64,000 nucleotides of DNA from Sphingobacterium hungaricum (GCF_015210005.1 NZ_MU158697.1:186001-250000), one strand, 5' to 3'; positions 27,631 to 37,695 are shown, counted from the first letter of the stretch. Notes: generated by a model not told the origin, from the sequence alone. Numbers and translations: made by a program.

Positions 27631-29100
27631 ATGAGCAAGCAGACAGACGATTTCTTTAAAAATATTGTATCACATGCCAAGGAATACGGCTTTGTATTTC
27701 CTTCCAGTGAAATTTACGACGGTTTAAGTGCCGTGTATGATTATGGTCAATTAGGTTCAGAATTAAAAAACAACCTAAAAACGTATTGGTGGAAAGCCAT
27801 GGTGCAACTAAATGAAAACATTGTGGGCATTGATGCCGCTATTTTCATGCACCCAACAACTTGGAAAGCTTCCGGGCATGTTGACGGATTTAATGATCCT
27901 ATGATTGATAATAAAGATTCGAAAAAACGTTACCGCGCTGATCAATTAATCGAAGATAAGATTACTCGTTATGAAAAAGACGGAAAAACAGAAAAAGCGA
28001 CTAAACTTCAACAAGATTTAGACGATGCGTTAAGTACAGATGATCTTGCTCGATTAAAAGCAATAATTGAAGAACACGCAATTGTGTGCCCAATTTCGGG
28101 AACTAGCAATTGGACTGAAGTCCGCCAATTCAATTTGATGTTTGCAACGCAAATGGGCGCGATGGCTGATGGTGCTGAACAAGTCTACTTACGCCCAGAA
28201 ACTGCACAAGGTATTTTTGTAAATTTCTTGAATGTACAAAAAACAGGAAGAATGAAAATTCCTTTTGGTATCGCTCAGATTGGAAAAGCATTCCGTAATG
28301 AAGTAATCGCGCGCCAGTTTATCATGCGCATGCGTGAATTCGAACAAATGGAATTGCAATTCTTTGTGCGTCCGGGAACAGAAATGGAATGGTATAATAA
28401 ATGGAAAGAAACGCGTTTAAAATGGCATTTGGCATTGGGTTCAAATCCTGAAAAATACCGTTATCATGACCATGTTAAGCTTGCGCATTATGCGAATGCA
28501 GCAGTAGATATTGAGTATGATTTTCCTTTCGGGTTTAAAGAAGTTGAAGGAATTCACTCGAGAACGGATTTTGATTTAAAGCAGCATCAAGAATTTTCTA
28601 AAAAGAAACTTCAATATTTTGATCCCGAGATCAATCAGAACTACATCCCTTATGTTGTAGAAACATCGATTGGTTTGGATCGACTATTCTTAACTGTATT
28701 GGCCAATTCATTAGTTGAAGAGGATCTTTCGACAGAAGAAAAACAAGATTCAAGAACTGTGTTAAGATTCCATCCGGTAATTGCACCGGTAAAAGCTGCC
28801 GTTTTGCCATTGACCAAAAAAGATGGTCTTCCAGAAAAAGCCCGTGAAATTTCGGCAAAATTAAAGCTGGATTACAACATTCAATATGATGAGAAAGATG
28901 CTATCGGAAAACGTTACCGCCGTCAAGATGCGATCGGAACGCCATTTTGCATTACAGTTGATCATCAAACATTAGAAGACAATACGGTAACTATTCGCGA
29001 ACGCGATAGCATGGAACAATACCGTGTCAATGCGGATGAGCTGACAAATAAAATTGGCGAGTTGGTCAGTTGGACTAACTTACTGAAACAATTAGTATAA
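27631..29100 (+). CDS. glyS: Glycyl-tRNA synthetase (dimeric, class II)
   Basis: 489 residues from the ATG at 27631; the TTG nine bases earlier is a poorer start. Class II signatures include 'RPETAQGIFVNFLN', motif 2 'GIAQIGKAFRNEV' followed by 'RMREFEQMELQFFV', motif 3 'VVETSIGLDRLFL', and a C-terminal anticodon-binding domain with 'IGKRYRRQDAIGTPF'. This is the archaeal/eukaryote-like alpha-2 form, not the alpha-2 beta-2 enzyme. It charges tRNA-Gly. Confidence 0.95.
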   Translation: MSKQTDDFFKNIVSHAKEYGFVFPSSEIYDGLSAVYDYGQLGSELKNNLKTYWWKAMVQLNENIVGIDAAIFMHPTTWKASGHVDGFNDPMIDNKDSKKRYRADQLIEDKITRYEKDGKTEKATKLQQDLDDALSTDDLARLKAIIEEHAIVCPISGTSNWTEVRQFNLMFATQMGAMADGAEQVYLRPETAQGIFVNFLNVQKTGRMKIPFGIAQIGKAFRNEVIARQFIMRMREFEQMELQFFVRPGTEMEWYNKWKETRLKWHLALGSNPEKYRYHDHVKLAHYANAAVDIEYDFPFGFKEVEGIHSRTDFDLKQHQEFSKKKLQYFDPEINQNYIPYVVETSIGLDRLFLTVLANSLVEEDLSTEEKQDSRTVLRFHPVIAPVKAAVLPLTKKDGLPEKAREISAKLKLDYNIQYDEKDAIGKRYRRQDAIGTPFCITVDHQTLEDNTVTIRERDSMEQYRVNADELTNKIGELVSWTNLLKQLV

Positions 29101-29102
29101 AC

Positions 29103-29133
29103 AAAAATGCCCGGCTTTCGTCCGGGCATTTTT
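29103..29133. terminator. Bidirectional terminator between glyS and the YhcG pseudogene
   Basis: AAAAATGCCCGG (29103-29114) pairs perfectly with CCGGGCATTTTT (29122-29133). A/T runs on both sides let it serve both convergent genes. Confidence 0.9.
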
Positions 29134-29144
29134 GTTAGATTAAT

Positions 29145-30155
29145 TTAACGAACCTTTTTTTCATTAAAGCTTTTGACTTCTTTGGCTATTTCATCCAACA
29201 GCTGTTTTTCGGTTGGTAAATATAAATTGTATTCGCTTGCAATAATTTGCCTTTGATTTTCTGGAAGACTGAATTTAACGACAGCATCATTTTTGTCAGC
29301 GCACAATAAAATACCAATTGTCGGATTTTCATCTGAAAGCTTTTCGATTCGATCATAATAATTGACATACATCTGCAATTGGCCAATATCTTGATGAGTC
29401 AATTTTGCAGTTTTAATTTCAATAATCACAAAGGACTTTAACAGCCGATTATAGAACACAATATCTACAAAAAAATCATCCCCTGCGATATGTATCCTTT
29501 TCTGTCTTGCGACGAAAGAAAATCCATTTCCTAACTCCAGCAAAAACTCTTGCAGATGATTAATAATCGCACTTTCCAAATCCTGCTCGTAATAAGACGA
29601 TTCCCGTTTAATACCTAAAAATTCTAAGACCATTGGATCTTTGATTATCTCTCTTGGACTAGTGGGAATGGCTTCCTTTCTCGCTACTGCCAAAATGCTA
29701 TCCTTATCATTGCTCAACAATAGACGTTCATACAGGTGACTATAAATTTGCCTTTCTAATTGCCTAACGGTCTAATTGTTTTTAATTGCTTCTGCACCGT
29801 AAAACTCCCGATGATCATCTGATTTCAGACTGATCAACAATTTATATTGGCTCCAACTCAATTGTGTCCACAGTGTAGACGCAATTGGAAATACACGATA
29901 AAACTGACGATACCAATTTATCTGACGAATTGAGAAACTTGTTCCAAACTCTGGCTGTAAACGCTCGGAAAGATATTTAACAAGATATGTTCCATATTCC
30001 GCGCGTTCTTTCCCATTCTGCTCTTCCTCAAAAATACGTTCGCCAATATGCCAATACATAAGCGTTCGTTGATGATCCACACTACGAATAGCATTTTGTT
30101 GCGCTTCAGCAATAATTGCTTTAATCTCTGCTATGATAGATTCAATATTTTTCAT
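29145..30155 (-). pseudogene. YhcG/DUF1016 PDDEXK nuclease split by an in-frame amber codon
   Basis: Two - strand open frames (29772-30155 and 29145-29720) are in the same phase and together make one YhcG-type protein of about 336 residues, the usual family length. The N-terminal DUF1016_N part includes 'YWHIGERIFEEEQNGKERA' and 'WTQLSWSQYKLLISLK'. The C-terminal PDDEXK part includes 'DIVFYNRLLKSFVIIEIKT'. They are joined across TAG (29772-29774). After the stop the frame continues as 'TVRQLERQIYSHLYERLLL', a family-typical region, and the TAG sits where a Trp (TGG) would be expected. A single G-to-A change explains the split. A TTG-started C-terminal fragment could still be made. YhcG proteins are cellular nucleases often found near restriction systems, but none is adjacent here. 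Confidence 0.8.
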
Positions 30156-30194
30156 TGATTATCAATAAAGAAATTAACAGGATTACCCTGCAGA

Positions 30195-31673
30195 TTAGAA
30201 ATCAACAATTATCTCTTCATCCCAATCTTCATTTATTTCAACACTGAAATTTGCTTCCTGCGAAACATCACTTAGCAATTCACCTCTAAAAACTAGTTGC
30301 ACATTATTTTTTATTGAACTGCTTACTGTAAATGTTCGTAATATTCCCGTGGCGGAATACACATCAACCGTATATGAAATGGGTTTTGTAGACGATAATA
30401 AGCCCATAAATTGATTAAACAAAAATTCCTTTGAAAGAGAAAAATCGGGTGAAATATCAATTTCGGTCTGATCTAGAATCGGATTGGTCATCGCTAAATT
30501 AAAAGGCGCATAGAAGAACGGCTCATGATTTTGACTGATAACAATGCGCTCTACGATGCTCAAATCTTCCGAATCTGTAAATTCAAACTTGATTTGGCTA
30601 TACAGACGATTCAAAATTATATTTTGTGTGATATTTTGGTTAACGGTAATCGTATCTGACTGACCAAATAGCACTGCACTAAAGTTGGAGAAATAGTTGG
30701 AGAAATAATAATCCTCGTAGTGTGTATAAGTGCTTGGAAAAATCAGATTCGAATTTGATTGATTGCTTACAAAGGAAGTGTAGTATGTTCCTAAAGGCAA
30801 AGAAGCATTGATTTCTACAGTTTGATTTGTAAAATCCTCCTCTCCATTTGCAACTAATTCTCCGTTCATTGCATCAAAAATATAATATTGAAAGGTGTTA
30901 TATAGGGTTGAGCCGCTTCCTACATCAGCAGTTCCTAGAAAATGTATATTATCCAGTCGCATTATACCTGTAGACTCATTGTAAGCAGAGGCTGTTCCAC
31001 GCTGTCCAGCCAACAAATGGAATTTCAAATAAAAATCTTCTGTGAAATCCAATTGCAGCGTATCTATATTGTAAGAAAACGTGTTTTTTGCCTGCGACGT
31101 ATTGGTATTGGAAAATTGATTTACCGCAGAAATCATTTTGAAGCTCGAACCGCCGTCATTAGAATAAGATAATTCAAAATCTTTAGGACCGGTTCCAGAT
31201 GAACTGATATCAAACCCAATTCCGGACAGACTAAGCGCATCTTCTAAAGAGACTTTAACGATGACATCAACTGCTGATCTAATGGAGATGGCTTGTCCAG
31301 CTTCATAGGAATCATAGGCAAATCCGGTCGCATATTCATTTGGCACCTGACCACTGTTATAAGTAATCGAATATCCAGAATGGAGAGCAATATCCGGATT
31401 TAATGTTGATTGATTGAACGACCAATAATAAAGGTAGCCAATCTCTGTCTGGGTGGCTGTCGTCGCGGCCAATTTCTGGATAGAGCCACTGGAAGATAGA
31501 TTAATTCCTAATGGATTAATACTACTTTCAAAATCTGATATTTTGAAAGTTACTGCGTAAAGATTTTCATTTAAATCATCTGGGGACGAACTATCTTTTT
31601 TACATGCTACGGCTAATAATAAGATGACTATACATGAAAATATACACTTTCTTTGTGTAAAATAATTTTTCAT
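30195..31673 (-). CDS. Large surface-type lipoprotein of unknown function
   Basis: Lipoprotein of 492 residues, lipobox LAVAC (Cys24). The first half (about 75-250) looks like a jelly-roll binding domain with 'FELSYSNDGGSSFKMIS' and 'RLDNIHFLGTA', seen in secreted Bacteroidota proteins. The second half ('NTFQYYIFDAMNGELVA' onward, rich in Tyr, Asn and Phe) vaguely resembles fimbrillin-type or Mfa2-like beta domains. I do not recognise a family with certainty. It stands alone between the YhcG pseudogene and the fucosidase gene. Adhesion or ligand binding at the surface is a guess. Confidence 0.7.
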   Translation of the reverse strand: MKNYFTQRKCIFSCIVILLLAVACKKDSSSPDDLNENLYAVTFKISDFESSINPLGINLSSSGSIQKLAATTATQTEIGYLYYWSFNQSTLNPDIALHSGYSITYNSGQVPNEYATGFAYDSYEAGQAISIRSAVDVIVKVSLEDALSLSGIGFDISSSGTGPKDFELSYSNDGGSSFKMISAVNQFSNTNTSQAKNTFSYNIDTLQLDFTEDFYLKFHLLAGQRGTASAYNESTGIMRLDNIHFLGTADVGSGSTLYNTFQYYIFDAMNGELVANGEEDFTNQTVEINASLPLGTYYTSFVSNQSNSNLIFPSTYTHYEDYYFSNYFSNFSAVLFGQSDTITVNQNITQNIILNRLYSQIKFEFTDSEDLSIVERIVISQNHEPFFYAPFNLAMTNPILDQTEIDISPDFSLSKEFLFNQFMGLLSSTKPISYTVDVYSATGILRTFTVSSSIKNNVQLVFRGELLSDVSQEANFSVEINEDWDEEIIVDF

Positions 31674-31781
31674 GATAAAATACTTTTGTTAATTTTTTGC
31701 TTATTAATAATACTTTGTTAATCGAAAGAAAAAATACATAAAAATTTGCAAACCAATTAGTTGAATATAAAAATAATCAAT

Positions 31782-31831
31782 AAAAAAAGCAAATTATGAT
31801 GAAAAAAAATCCAACATAATTTGCTTTTTTT
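31782..31831 (-). terminator. Long-stem terminator after the fucosidase gene
   Basis: A 17-bp A/T-rich stem (31782-31798 with 31815-31831) with a 16-base loop lies 20 bases past the GH29 stop. Poly-A and poly-T arms allow it to work on both strands. Confidence 0.75.
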
Positions 31832-31851
31832 AAAAACTCTATAAATTTTCT

Positions 31852-33753
31852 TTAGTGGAATAAGTCGAATTCTGCTACCGAAAATTTCGAATCATTTTCT
31901 AAAGTTTCTACAACTTCAAATCGTAGAAATTTGACTTCAACAGATTTTCCAAAAGAAATGTATTGTGCGGTAGGATTAGCCCTAATGTTAGAAAATTCGC
32001 CCGAAGCTAATTCGTTCCATTTTTTGCCATCTCTGCTTCCTGAAACTTTATATTTAGTAGGTGTTCCAGCCTTTGAACCGTCTTGTCTCGGCGTGAACGA
32101 AAGTGCCGAAATATTCTGTTCAGAATTTAGATTGATCGTAATCGACTTACTGTTTTTTAAGTCAACTGTTGCAAATGTTTTTGCATTGTTATCGAAAACT
32201 GATTTTGATTCACTTTTCAATTCAGGAATTGTGAACTTACTTTTATCCACTTGATTGCTTTCTTGCGCGTCAAAAGCAAATTCCTTTTCGTATTCTTTAA
32301 AAAATGAAATCTCGCTTAAAGCTGGAGCTACCGGAGCGAAAATCTTAATTCGATAGCTAAGCTCAGAACTTGGCTTGTTCAGTTTTATGATTCGGCTAGC
32401 ACCAATACTTGTTGCTGAGGCTAAATATTCCCAATTCCCATTTTTATTTACTTCAATCTGAACGCTGTCAATGCGTTGTCCTAACTTGATATTTTCACGG
32501 ATTCTAATCAGGTCAAATTCCCGCTTTTCCGGTAAAGTAATTTCTACAACTGAATTTTTCACATCATCATCAGTTGCCCAATAAGAATACCGATCGTCAT
32601 CTAATAAGTGAGCGACATCAAACTTTTTATCGTTCCGATTTCTTGTATTCGATGCTTTTAGTGTGGCTCCATCAATTAAATTCTTTGAAAACGTGTTTGT
32701 TAGCTTCTCACCAAAAGCTTTCAAAGATTTCACATCATTTTGATGCAAAATACCTTGTGGCATTGGAGCCAATCCCAAATTCATTCCGCCCCCGCGACCC
32801 ACGGACTTTAAATAAATTTCAAACAGCTCATCGGGTGTTTTTACTTTACTGTCCTGATCCGGATGATAGAACCAGCCCGGACGCTGAGGAACATCGCATT
32901 CTGCAGGAATCCAAAACTCGCCATTGCGATTTCCGGTCATTAGATTAGAATCATCAACCACACCTGGCAACGCTGCATTTCCGTTCAAGCCCTTTGGTGT
33001 GATGGTCGCCCAACTCGTTTCTGCTGCAAAGCCTTTTTCATTCCCTACCCAACGCATATCCGGGCCAACGTCAGAAAATATCATTGCATTAGGCTGAAGC
33101 TTTCTCACAATCGGCCAAGTCCGCTCTACCCATTCGTAGTAAGTCGTACGGTCGACAACTCTTTTCTCATTCAATCCTCCATAATATCCATCGCCTCCGT
33201 TTGCACCATCATGCCAAGAAGTAAATAATTCACCGTACTGGGTCATCAACTCTGTTAATTGCGCACGATAAGCATCCGCATATTCAGCTGTTCCATAACG
33301 CGTATCATTCCGATCCCAAGCTGATAAATAAACTCCAAATTTCAATCCAGCCTGGTGAGATGCCTCCATAAAATCTTTCACCATATCCCCTTTTCCATTT
33401 TCCCAAGGAGAACTCGCAACGCTGTATGAGGTCGTTTTTGTTGGCCATAAGCAGAAACCGTCATGGTGCTTTGCCACTGAAATCAATCCTTTGAAGTTTC
33501 CAGAAGCTGCCGCTTTAGCAATTTGATTAGCATCAAAATGAGATGGATTAAATAGTTTTGGATCGGCATCACCATACCCCCATTCCTTATTTTGAAATGT
33601 CGTAGGCGTGTAATGTATAAGCACATAGGTTTCCATTTCATGCCATTTCAACTGTCTTTCCGAAGGAAGCGCACCATAAGGTTTTGGTTCATCTTGAGCT
33701 TGCAAAAACATTGGCGATAAAGCCAAAAAACAAATATTTAGTAATTTTCTCAT
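31852..33753 (-). CDS. GH29 alpha-L-fucosidase with C-terminal discoidin-like region
   Basis: 633 residues from the ATG at 33753 (an in-frame TTG lies 6 bases upstream). It has a signal peptide ending 'MFLQAQ'. The GH29 catalytic domain (about 30-345) includes 'LISVAKHHDGFCLWPTKTT', 'GLKFGVYLSAWDRN' and 'LFTSWHDGANGGDG', where Asp182 is the expected nucleophile. Regions after 350 contain two beta-sandwich discoidin/F5-8-like stretches ('SYWATDDDVKNSVVEITLP'; 'YKVSGSRDGKKWNELASG'). GH29 enzymes remove fucose from glycans; this layout is typical of exported Bacteroidota enzymes. It is not inside the SusC/D region and has no Sus genes beside it. Confidence 0.88.
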   Translation of the reverse strand: MRKLLNICFLALSPMFLQAQDEPKPYGALPSERQLKWHEMETYVLIHYTPTTFQNKEWGYGDADPKLFNPSHFDANQIAKAAASGNFKGLISVAKHHDGFCLWPTKTTSYSVASSPWENGKGDMVKDFMEASHQAGLKFGVYLSAWDRNDTRYGTAEYADAYRAQLTELMTQYGELFTSWHDGANGGDGYYGGLNEKRVVDRTTYYEWVERTWPIVRKLQPNAMIFSDVGPDMRWVGNEKGFAAETSWATITPKGLNGNAALPGVVDDSNLMTGNRNGEFWIPAECDVPQRPGWFYHPDQDSKVKTPDELFEIYLKSVGRGGGMNLGLAPMPQGILHQNDVKSLKAFGEKLTNTFSKNLIDGATLKASNTRNRNDKKFDVAHLLDDDRYSYWATDDDVKNSVVEITLPEKREFDLIRIRENIKLGQRIDSVQIEVNKNGNWEYLASATSIGASRIIKLNKPSSELSYRIKIFAPVAPALSEISFFKEYEKEFAFDAQESNQVDKSKFTIPELKSESKSVFDNNAKTFATVDLKNSKSITINLNSEQNISALSFTPRQDGSKAGTPTKYKVSGSRDGKKWNELASGEFSNIRANPTAQYISFGKSVEVKFLRFEVVETLENDSKFSVAEFDLFH

Positions 33754-33900
33754 TTTCAAAATTAATTTATCAAGGTATTAATTTTTTTTAGTTATCCCAA
33801 AAGATATGGCATAGCAAAACTTTATTCATAAACAATTCAGTTATCGATTTTAGCTATATGATATTGATTTTAAAAATAGATTTATATAAGCTCAAACTAT

Positions 33901-33908
33901 TATATTTG
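33901..33908 (+). promoter_or_regulatory. Candidate -7 element of the catalase gene
   Basis: TATATTTG lies 34 bases before the catalase ATG. No TTTG is seen 19-23 bases further up, so the promoter call is partial. Confidence 0.4.
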
Positions 33909-33942
33909 ATTAAACGTTATATAACTAAAACTAATATAAGCC

Positions 33943-35436
33943 ATGGACGAAAAGAAAAAAAACATTACGACTGCATCAGGAGCCCCGGTTGCATTTTATC
34001 AAGATTCTATGACTGCTGGTCCAAGAGGTCCTGTATTGCTTCAGGATTTCTTTCTACATGAAAAATTAGCACATTTCAACCGTGAGCGAATTCCAGAAAG
34101 AATCGTCCACGCGAAAGGTTCTGGTGCTTACGGAACATTTACGGTAACGCATGACATCACAAAATATACGAAAGCGAAATTTTTAAATGAAATCGGCAAA
34201 CAGACCAGAATGTTCGCTCGCTTTTCGACTGTAGGTGGCGAAAAAGGCTCAGCAGACACCGAACGAGATCCTCGTGGATTTGCCTTAAAATTCTATACGG
34301 AAGATGGAAATTACGACTTAGTTGGAAATAACACGCCTGTATTCTTTATTAAAGATGCACGAAAATTTCCTGACTTCATTCATACTCAAAAACGAGATCC
34401 TTACACAAACTGCAAATCTCCGACCATGATGTGGGATTTTTGGTCTTTAAATCCAGAATCTCTTCATCAAGTGACTATTTTGATGTCCGATCGTGGAACG
34501 CCTTACAGTTACAGGCACATGCATGGTTTCGGAAGCCATACGTTTGCATTGATTAATGCACAAAATGAAAAGACATTTGTAAAATTTCATTTCCGCACGC
34601 AACAAGGGATTAAGAATTTTACAGATGCAGAAGCTGGTGAAATGAAAGGAAAAGATCCAGATCATGCACAACGCGACTTATACCAAGAAATTGATAAAGG
34701 AAATTTCCCTAAATGGACCTTGTATATCCAAACCATGACAGAGGAGCAAACAAAACAATTTCGCTGGAATCCTTTCGATGTGACCAAAGTTTGGTCTCAG
34801 AAAGAATATCCTTTGCAAGAAGTTGGTGTCATGGAATTGAATGAAAATCCAGATAATTTCTTTGCACATGTTGAGCAAGCGGCTTTCGCCCCAGCGCATG
34901 TGGTCGACGGAATTACATTCTCACCGGATAAAATGCTTCAAGGAAGAATATTATCGTATCCAGACGCACACCGTTATCGCTTGGGAGCGAATTTTGAACA
35001 AATCCCTGTCAACCGCTGTCCATTTATGGTAAATAATTACCAACGTGATGGCTACATGCGCACAGATGGAAATTATGGATCTGCACCAAATTATTTCCCA
35101 AATAGTTTCGACGAAAGTTTTGAAAACAAGGCTTATGCAGAACCTGCATTTGAACTGGATTCAATAGTTGCCGACCACTATGATCGTAATGCGAACGACG
35201 ACGATCATTACACACAGCCAGGTGATTTGTATCGTCTGATGGAAGAAGAACAAAAACAGCACCTTGTAAGCAATATCGTTGGCGCCATGTCGGGGATTGA
35301 AGGTCCGAAACGGGACGAAATCATCCTAAGACAATTATGCCATTGGTTTAGAGCAGATATGAACTTGGGAATGGGCGTTGCAAAAGGATTGGGATTTTCA
35401 ATGGACAAAATGGCTGAATACATGCCAAAATCATAA
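33943..35436 (+). CDS. katA: Monofunctional haem catalase
   Basis: 497 residues, the small-subunit clade size. Catalytic His56 lies in '[12 protein letters not shown]', distal Asn129 in '[10 protein letters not shown]', and the proximal haem-ligand Tyr339 in '[17 protein letters not shown]'. It breaks down hydrogen peroxide in the cytosol. It is a single-gene transcription unit with its own terminator. The haem operon at 0.4-8.1 kb would supply its cofactor, but that link is only inferred. Confidence 0.93.
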   Translation: MDEKKKNITTASGAPVAFYQDSMTAGPRGPVLLQDFFLHEKLAHFNRERIPERIVHAKGSGAYGTFTVTHDITKYTKAKFLNEIGKQTRMFARFSTVGGEKGSADTERDPRGFALKFYTEDGNYDLVGNNTPVFFIKDARKFPDFIHTQKRDPYTNCKSPTMMWDFWSLNPESLHQVTILMSDRGTPYSYRHMHGFGSHTFALINAQNEKTFVKFHFRTQQGIKNFTDAEAGEMKGKDPDHAQRDLYQEIDKGNFPKWTLYIQTMTEEQTKQFRWNPFDVTKVWSQKEYPLQEVGVMELNENPDNFFAHVEQAAFAPAHVVDGITFSPDKMLQGRILSYPDAHRYRLGANFEQIPVNRCPFMVNNYQRDGYMRTDGNYGSAPNYFPNSFDESFENKAYAEPAFELDSIVADHYDRNANDDDHYTQPGDLYRLMEEEQKQHLVSNIVGAMSGIEGPKRDEIILRQLCHWFRADMNLGMGVAKGLGFSMDKMAEYMPKS

Positions 35437-35455
35437 TTTTATTTAATAATAATTG

Positions 35456-35486
35456 AAAGACGCTTAAAAATAAGCGTCTTTTTTTG
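35456..35486 (+). terminator. Catalase terminator
   Basis: AAAGACGCTTA (35456-35466) and TAAGCGTCTTT (35471-35481) form an 11-bp stem with an AAAA loop, followed by a T-run. Confidence 0.85.
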
Positions 35487-35528
35487 TGCCAAAATCATTT
35501 TGATAGAAAATTACACTATACAATTCAT

Positions 35529-35536
35529 TAAATTTG
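35529..35536 (+). promoter_or_regulatory. Candidate -7 element of the sulfhydrylase gene (possible leaderless start)
   Basis: TAAATTTG ends 6 bases before the ATG at 35543, the same arrangement as at glyS. The nearest upstream TTTG (35499-35502) is 26 nt away, a little beyond the usual range. Confidence 0.4.
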
Positions 35537-35542
35537 CACATC

Positions 35543-36715
35543 ATGAAAGAAGAGCAAAGTAAAATAATTCGACAACAAGCAGAACGATCTTCGAAAAGAG
35601 AACATTCTGTTCCTTTATATCTAACTTCCAGTTTTATTTTCGATTCTGCTGAGCAGGGTCGAGCAATTTTTGCGGAAGAGGAAGAAGGGATGGTCTATTC
35701 TCGTTACGCAAATCCAAATACAAGTGAATTTATAGAAAAAGTTTGCATTTTGGAAAATGCCGAAGACGGTTTGGCGTTCTCTTCTGGAATGGCGGCGGTC
35801 TTTGCATCTTTTGCTGGCCTTCTTTCCAATGGAGACCACATCGTTTCTTCACGCGCAATTTTTGGTTCAACACATCAGCTTTTCACACAGTTATTTCCTC
35901 GCTGGGGAATCACACATACGTATGTAGATGCGATCAATCCTGAAGAATGGGAAAAAGCGATCCAGCCAAATACCAAAATTTTGTTTTTAGAATCTCCGTC
36001 AAACCCAGGTTTGGAATTGGTAGACTTGGAATTCTTGGCTAAGTTGAAAGAGAAGTTTCCCGATTTGATTTTGGTTATCGACAATTGCTTTGCAACACCA
36101 TATCTTCAAAAACCACTGAACTATGGATTTGATTTGTCCATCCATTCGGCTACGAAATACATGGACGGCCAAGGTCGTGTTTTAGGAGGCGTAATTGTCG
36201 GAAAACAGACGCTGATCGACAAATTGATGTTTTTCATACGCCATACTGGCCCGGCGATGTCCGCATTTAATGCCTGGATTTTGTCAAAAAGCATCGATAC
36301 TTTAGGCCTTCGAATGGATCGCCATTGTTCGAATGCACTGGCGCTAGCAGAAGCTTTGGAAAAGCATACTGAAATTGCTGATGTTAAATATCCTTTTCTT
36401 CCATCACACCCTCAATATGAATTAGCTAAAAAGCAGATGAAAGCTGGTGGTGGAATTGTAACTTTTGAAGTGAAAGGCGGCAAAGAACGAGCGTTTGAAT
36501 TTTTAGATGCTTTGCAAATGATTTTATATACGTCAAATCTAGGCGACGAACGCAGCATTGCAACGCATCCTGGATCGACTACACATTCGAAACTTTCTGA
36601 AGAGGAAAGGATAAATCTAGGAATCAACCCCGGAACGATTCGCTTATCCGTCGGACTTGAAGACCAAAATGACATTATCAATGACATTTTGCAAGCATTA
36701 GAATCTTCTAAATAA
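35543..36715 (+). CDS. PLP-dependent trans-sulfuration enzyme (O-succinylhomoserine sulfhydrylase type)
   Basis: 390 residues from the ATG at 35543. It is a Cys/Met metabolism PLP enzyme: 'YSRYANPNTSEFIEKV', 'FSSGMAAVFASFAGLL' (phosphate-binding loop), 'VIDNCFATPYLQKPL', and the cofactor lysine Lys205 in 'SIHSATKYMDGQGR'. The 'SRYANPT'-type motif and overall length match O-succinylhomoserine sulfhydrylases and cystathionine gamma-synthases used in methionine synthesis. The exact acyl donor cannot be told from sequence. Stands alone, with a terminator after it. Confidence 0.85.
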   Translation: MKEEQSKIIRQQAERSSKREHSVPLYLTSSFIFDSAEQGRAIFAEEEEGMVYSRYANPNTSEFIEKVCILENAEDGLAFSSGMAAVFASFAGLLSNGDHIVSSRAIFGSTHQLFTQLFPRWGITHTYVDAINPEEWEKAIQPNTKILFLESPSNPGLELVDLEFLAKLKEKFPDLILVIDNCFATPYLQKPLNYGFDLSIHSATKYMDGQGRVLGGVIVGKQTLIDKLMFFIRHTGPAMSAFNAWILSKSIDTLGLRMDRHCSNALALAEALEKHTEIADVKYPFLPSHPQYELAKKQMKAGGGIVTFEVKGGKERAFEFLDALQMILYTSNLGDERSIATHPGSTTHSKLSEEERINLGINPGTIRLSVGLEDQNDIINDILQALESSK

Positions 36716-36735
36716 AATTATGTTTACACAAAAGT

Positions 36736-36759
36736 AAGGCTCCAAAAATGGAGCCTTTT
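36736..36759. terminator. Bidirectional terminator
   Basis: AAGGCTCCA (36736-36744) and TGGAGCCTT (36749-36757) form a stem with an AAAA loop between two convergent genes. Confidence 0.8.
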
Positions 36760-36779
36760 CTATGTTCAATGATTGTTTA

Positions 36780-37607
36780 TTAAGATCTAAAAAATTCCAG
36801 CAGATCCGCATTCAGTTTTTCTGCATGCGAAACATTCAATCCGTGAGGTGCATCATCGTAAATAATGTATGTATTATTCGGAATTAATTTGGCAGCCTGA
36901 TCGGCTGAAGTCGCAATAGGAACAGTCTGGTCTGCTTTCCCATGAACAATTAAAGTCGGAACTGTCACATTTTTACATTCCACTCTAAAATCAGTATGCA
37001 TCCAAGCTTTTGCAGCTTCTAAAGTCGCTCTGGGAGAAGCATGCGATGCGACACTAAAATCAAAATCCAGCTGTTCTTGGCTTACATCCTTGCTTAAGGA
37101 TTTAAAATTATAAAATCCTTTATGGAAATTTCCTAAAAAAGCGAAACGATCGGCTTTAATGGATTCAATGATTCCATCCAATGCTTCCTCAGGAACACCG
37201 TCTGGGTTGTCCTCTTTTTTCTTAACCAAAGGTATTATTGATGCTATTAAAGCTGCCTTGGAAATTTTCGAAGATCCGTAGTCTGTAAAATAACGAACTA
37301 CCTCACCGCCTCCCATTGAAAATCCAACTAAGATCACGTTATCCAAGCCAAGATGTGAAATCAATTCGTGTAAATCACTAGCTAAAGAAGAATAATCATA
37401 ACCATCCCAAGGTGCTGAAGAACCGCCAAATCCACGACGATCATAGGCGATGCAACGGTATCCTGCGTCAACAATTGCCGAAATTTGATTTTCCCAAGAT
37501 TTATGGCTCAAGGGCCAGCCATGTATCAAAATGACCGGTTGCCCCTTTCCATAATCAACATAATTGATGGAAACTTGATTGTTTTTGCTGTTAGTAAGTA
37601 TAGGCAT
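36780..37607 (-). CDS. Alpha/beta hydrolase (arylesterase / non-haem chloroperoxidase-like)
   Basis: 275 residues with no signal peptide. The catalytic triad is Ser97 in 'VGFSMGGGE', Asp226 in 'VHGKADQTVP' and His255 in 'DAPHGLNVSH'; the oxyanion region is 'LIHGWPLSHKSWE'. The pattern is that of the small cofactor-free haloperoxidase/esterase group, whose natural substrates are usually unknown. A TAGATTTG box on the - strand at 37642-37649 may be its -7 element. Confidence 0.82.
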   Translation of the reverse strand: MPILTNSKNNQVSINYVDYGKGQPVILIHGWPLSHKSWENQISAIVDAGYRCIAYDRRGFGGSSAPWDGYDYSSLASDLHELISHLGLDNVILVGFSMGGGEVVRYFTDYGSSKISKAALIASIIPLVKKKEDNPDGVPEEALDGIIESIKADRFAFLGNFHKGFYNFKSLSKDVSQEQLDFDFSVASHASPRATLEAAKAWMHTDFRVECKNVTVPTLIVHGKADQTVPIATSADQAAKLIPNNTYIIYDDAPHGLNVSHAEKLNADLLEFFRS

Positions 37608-37667
37608 GTTTACTTTGTTTATGTTTCTAAAATGAACAATACAAATCTAAAATAGTTTTTAAATAAA

Positions 37668-37695
37668 AAAAGCGGCAAATAAATTTACCGCTTTT
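37668..37695 (-). terminator. Terminator of the small lipoprotein gene
   Basis: AAAAGCGGCAAAT (37668-37680) pairs with ATTTACCGCTTTT (37683-37695) with one mismatch, followed on the - strand by a T-run. Confidence 0.7.

Noticed and set aside
29145..29720. Two independent genes at the YhcG locus
   Set aside because: Both frames are in the same phase and the family-conserved sequence runs across the TAG, so they are one broken gene.
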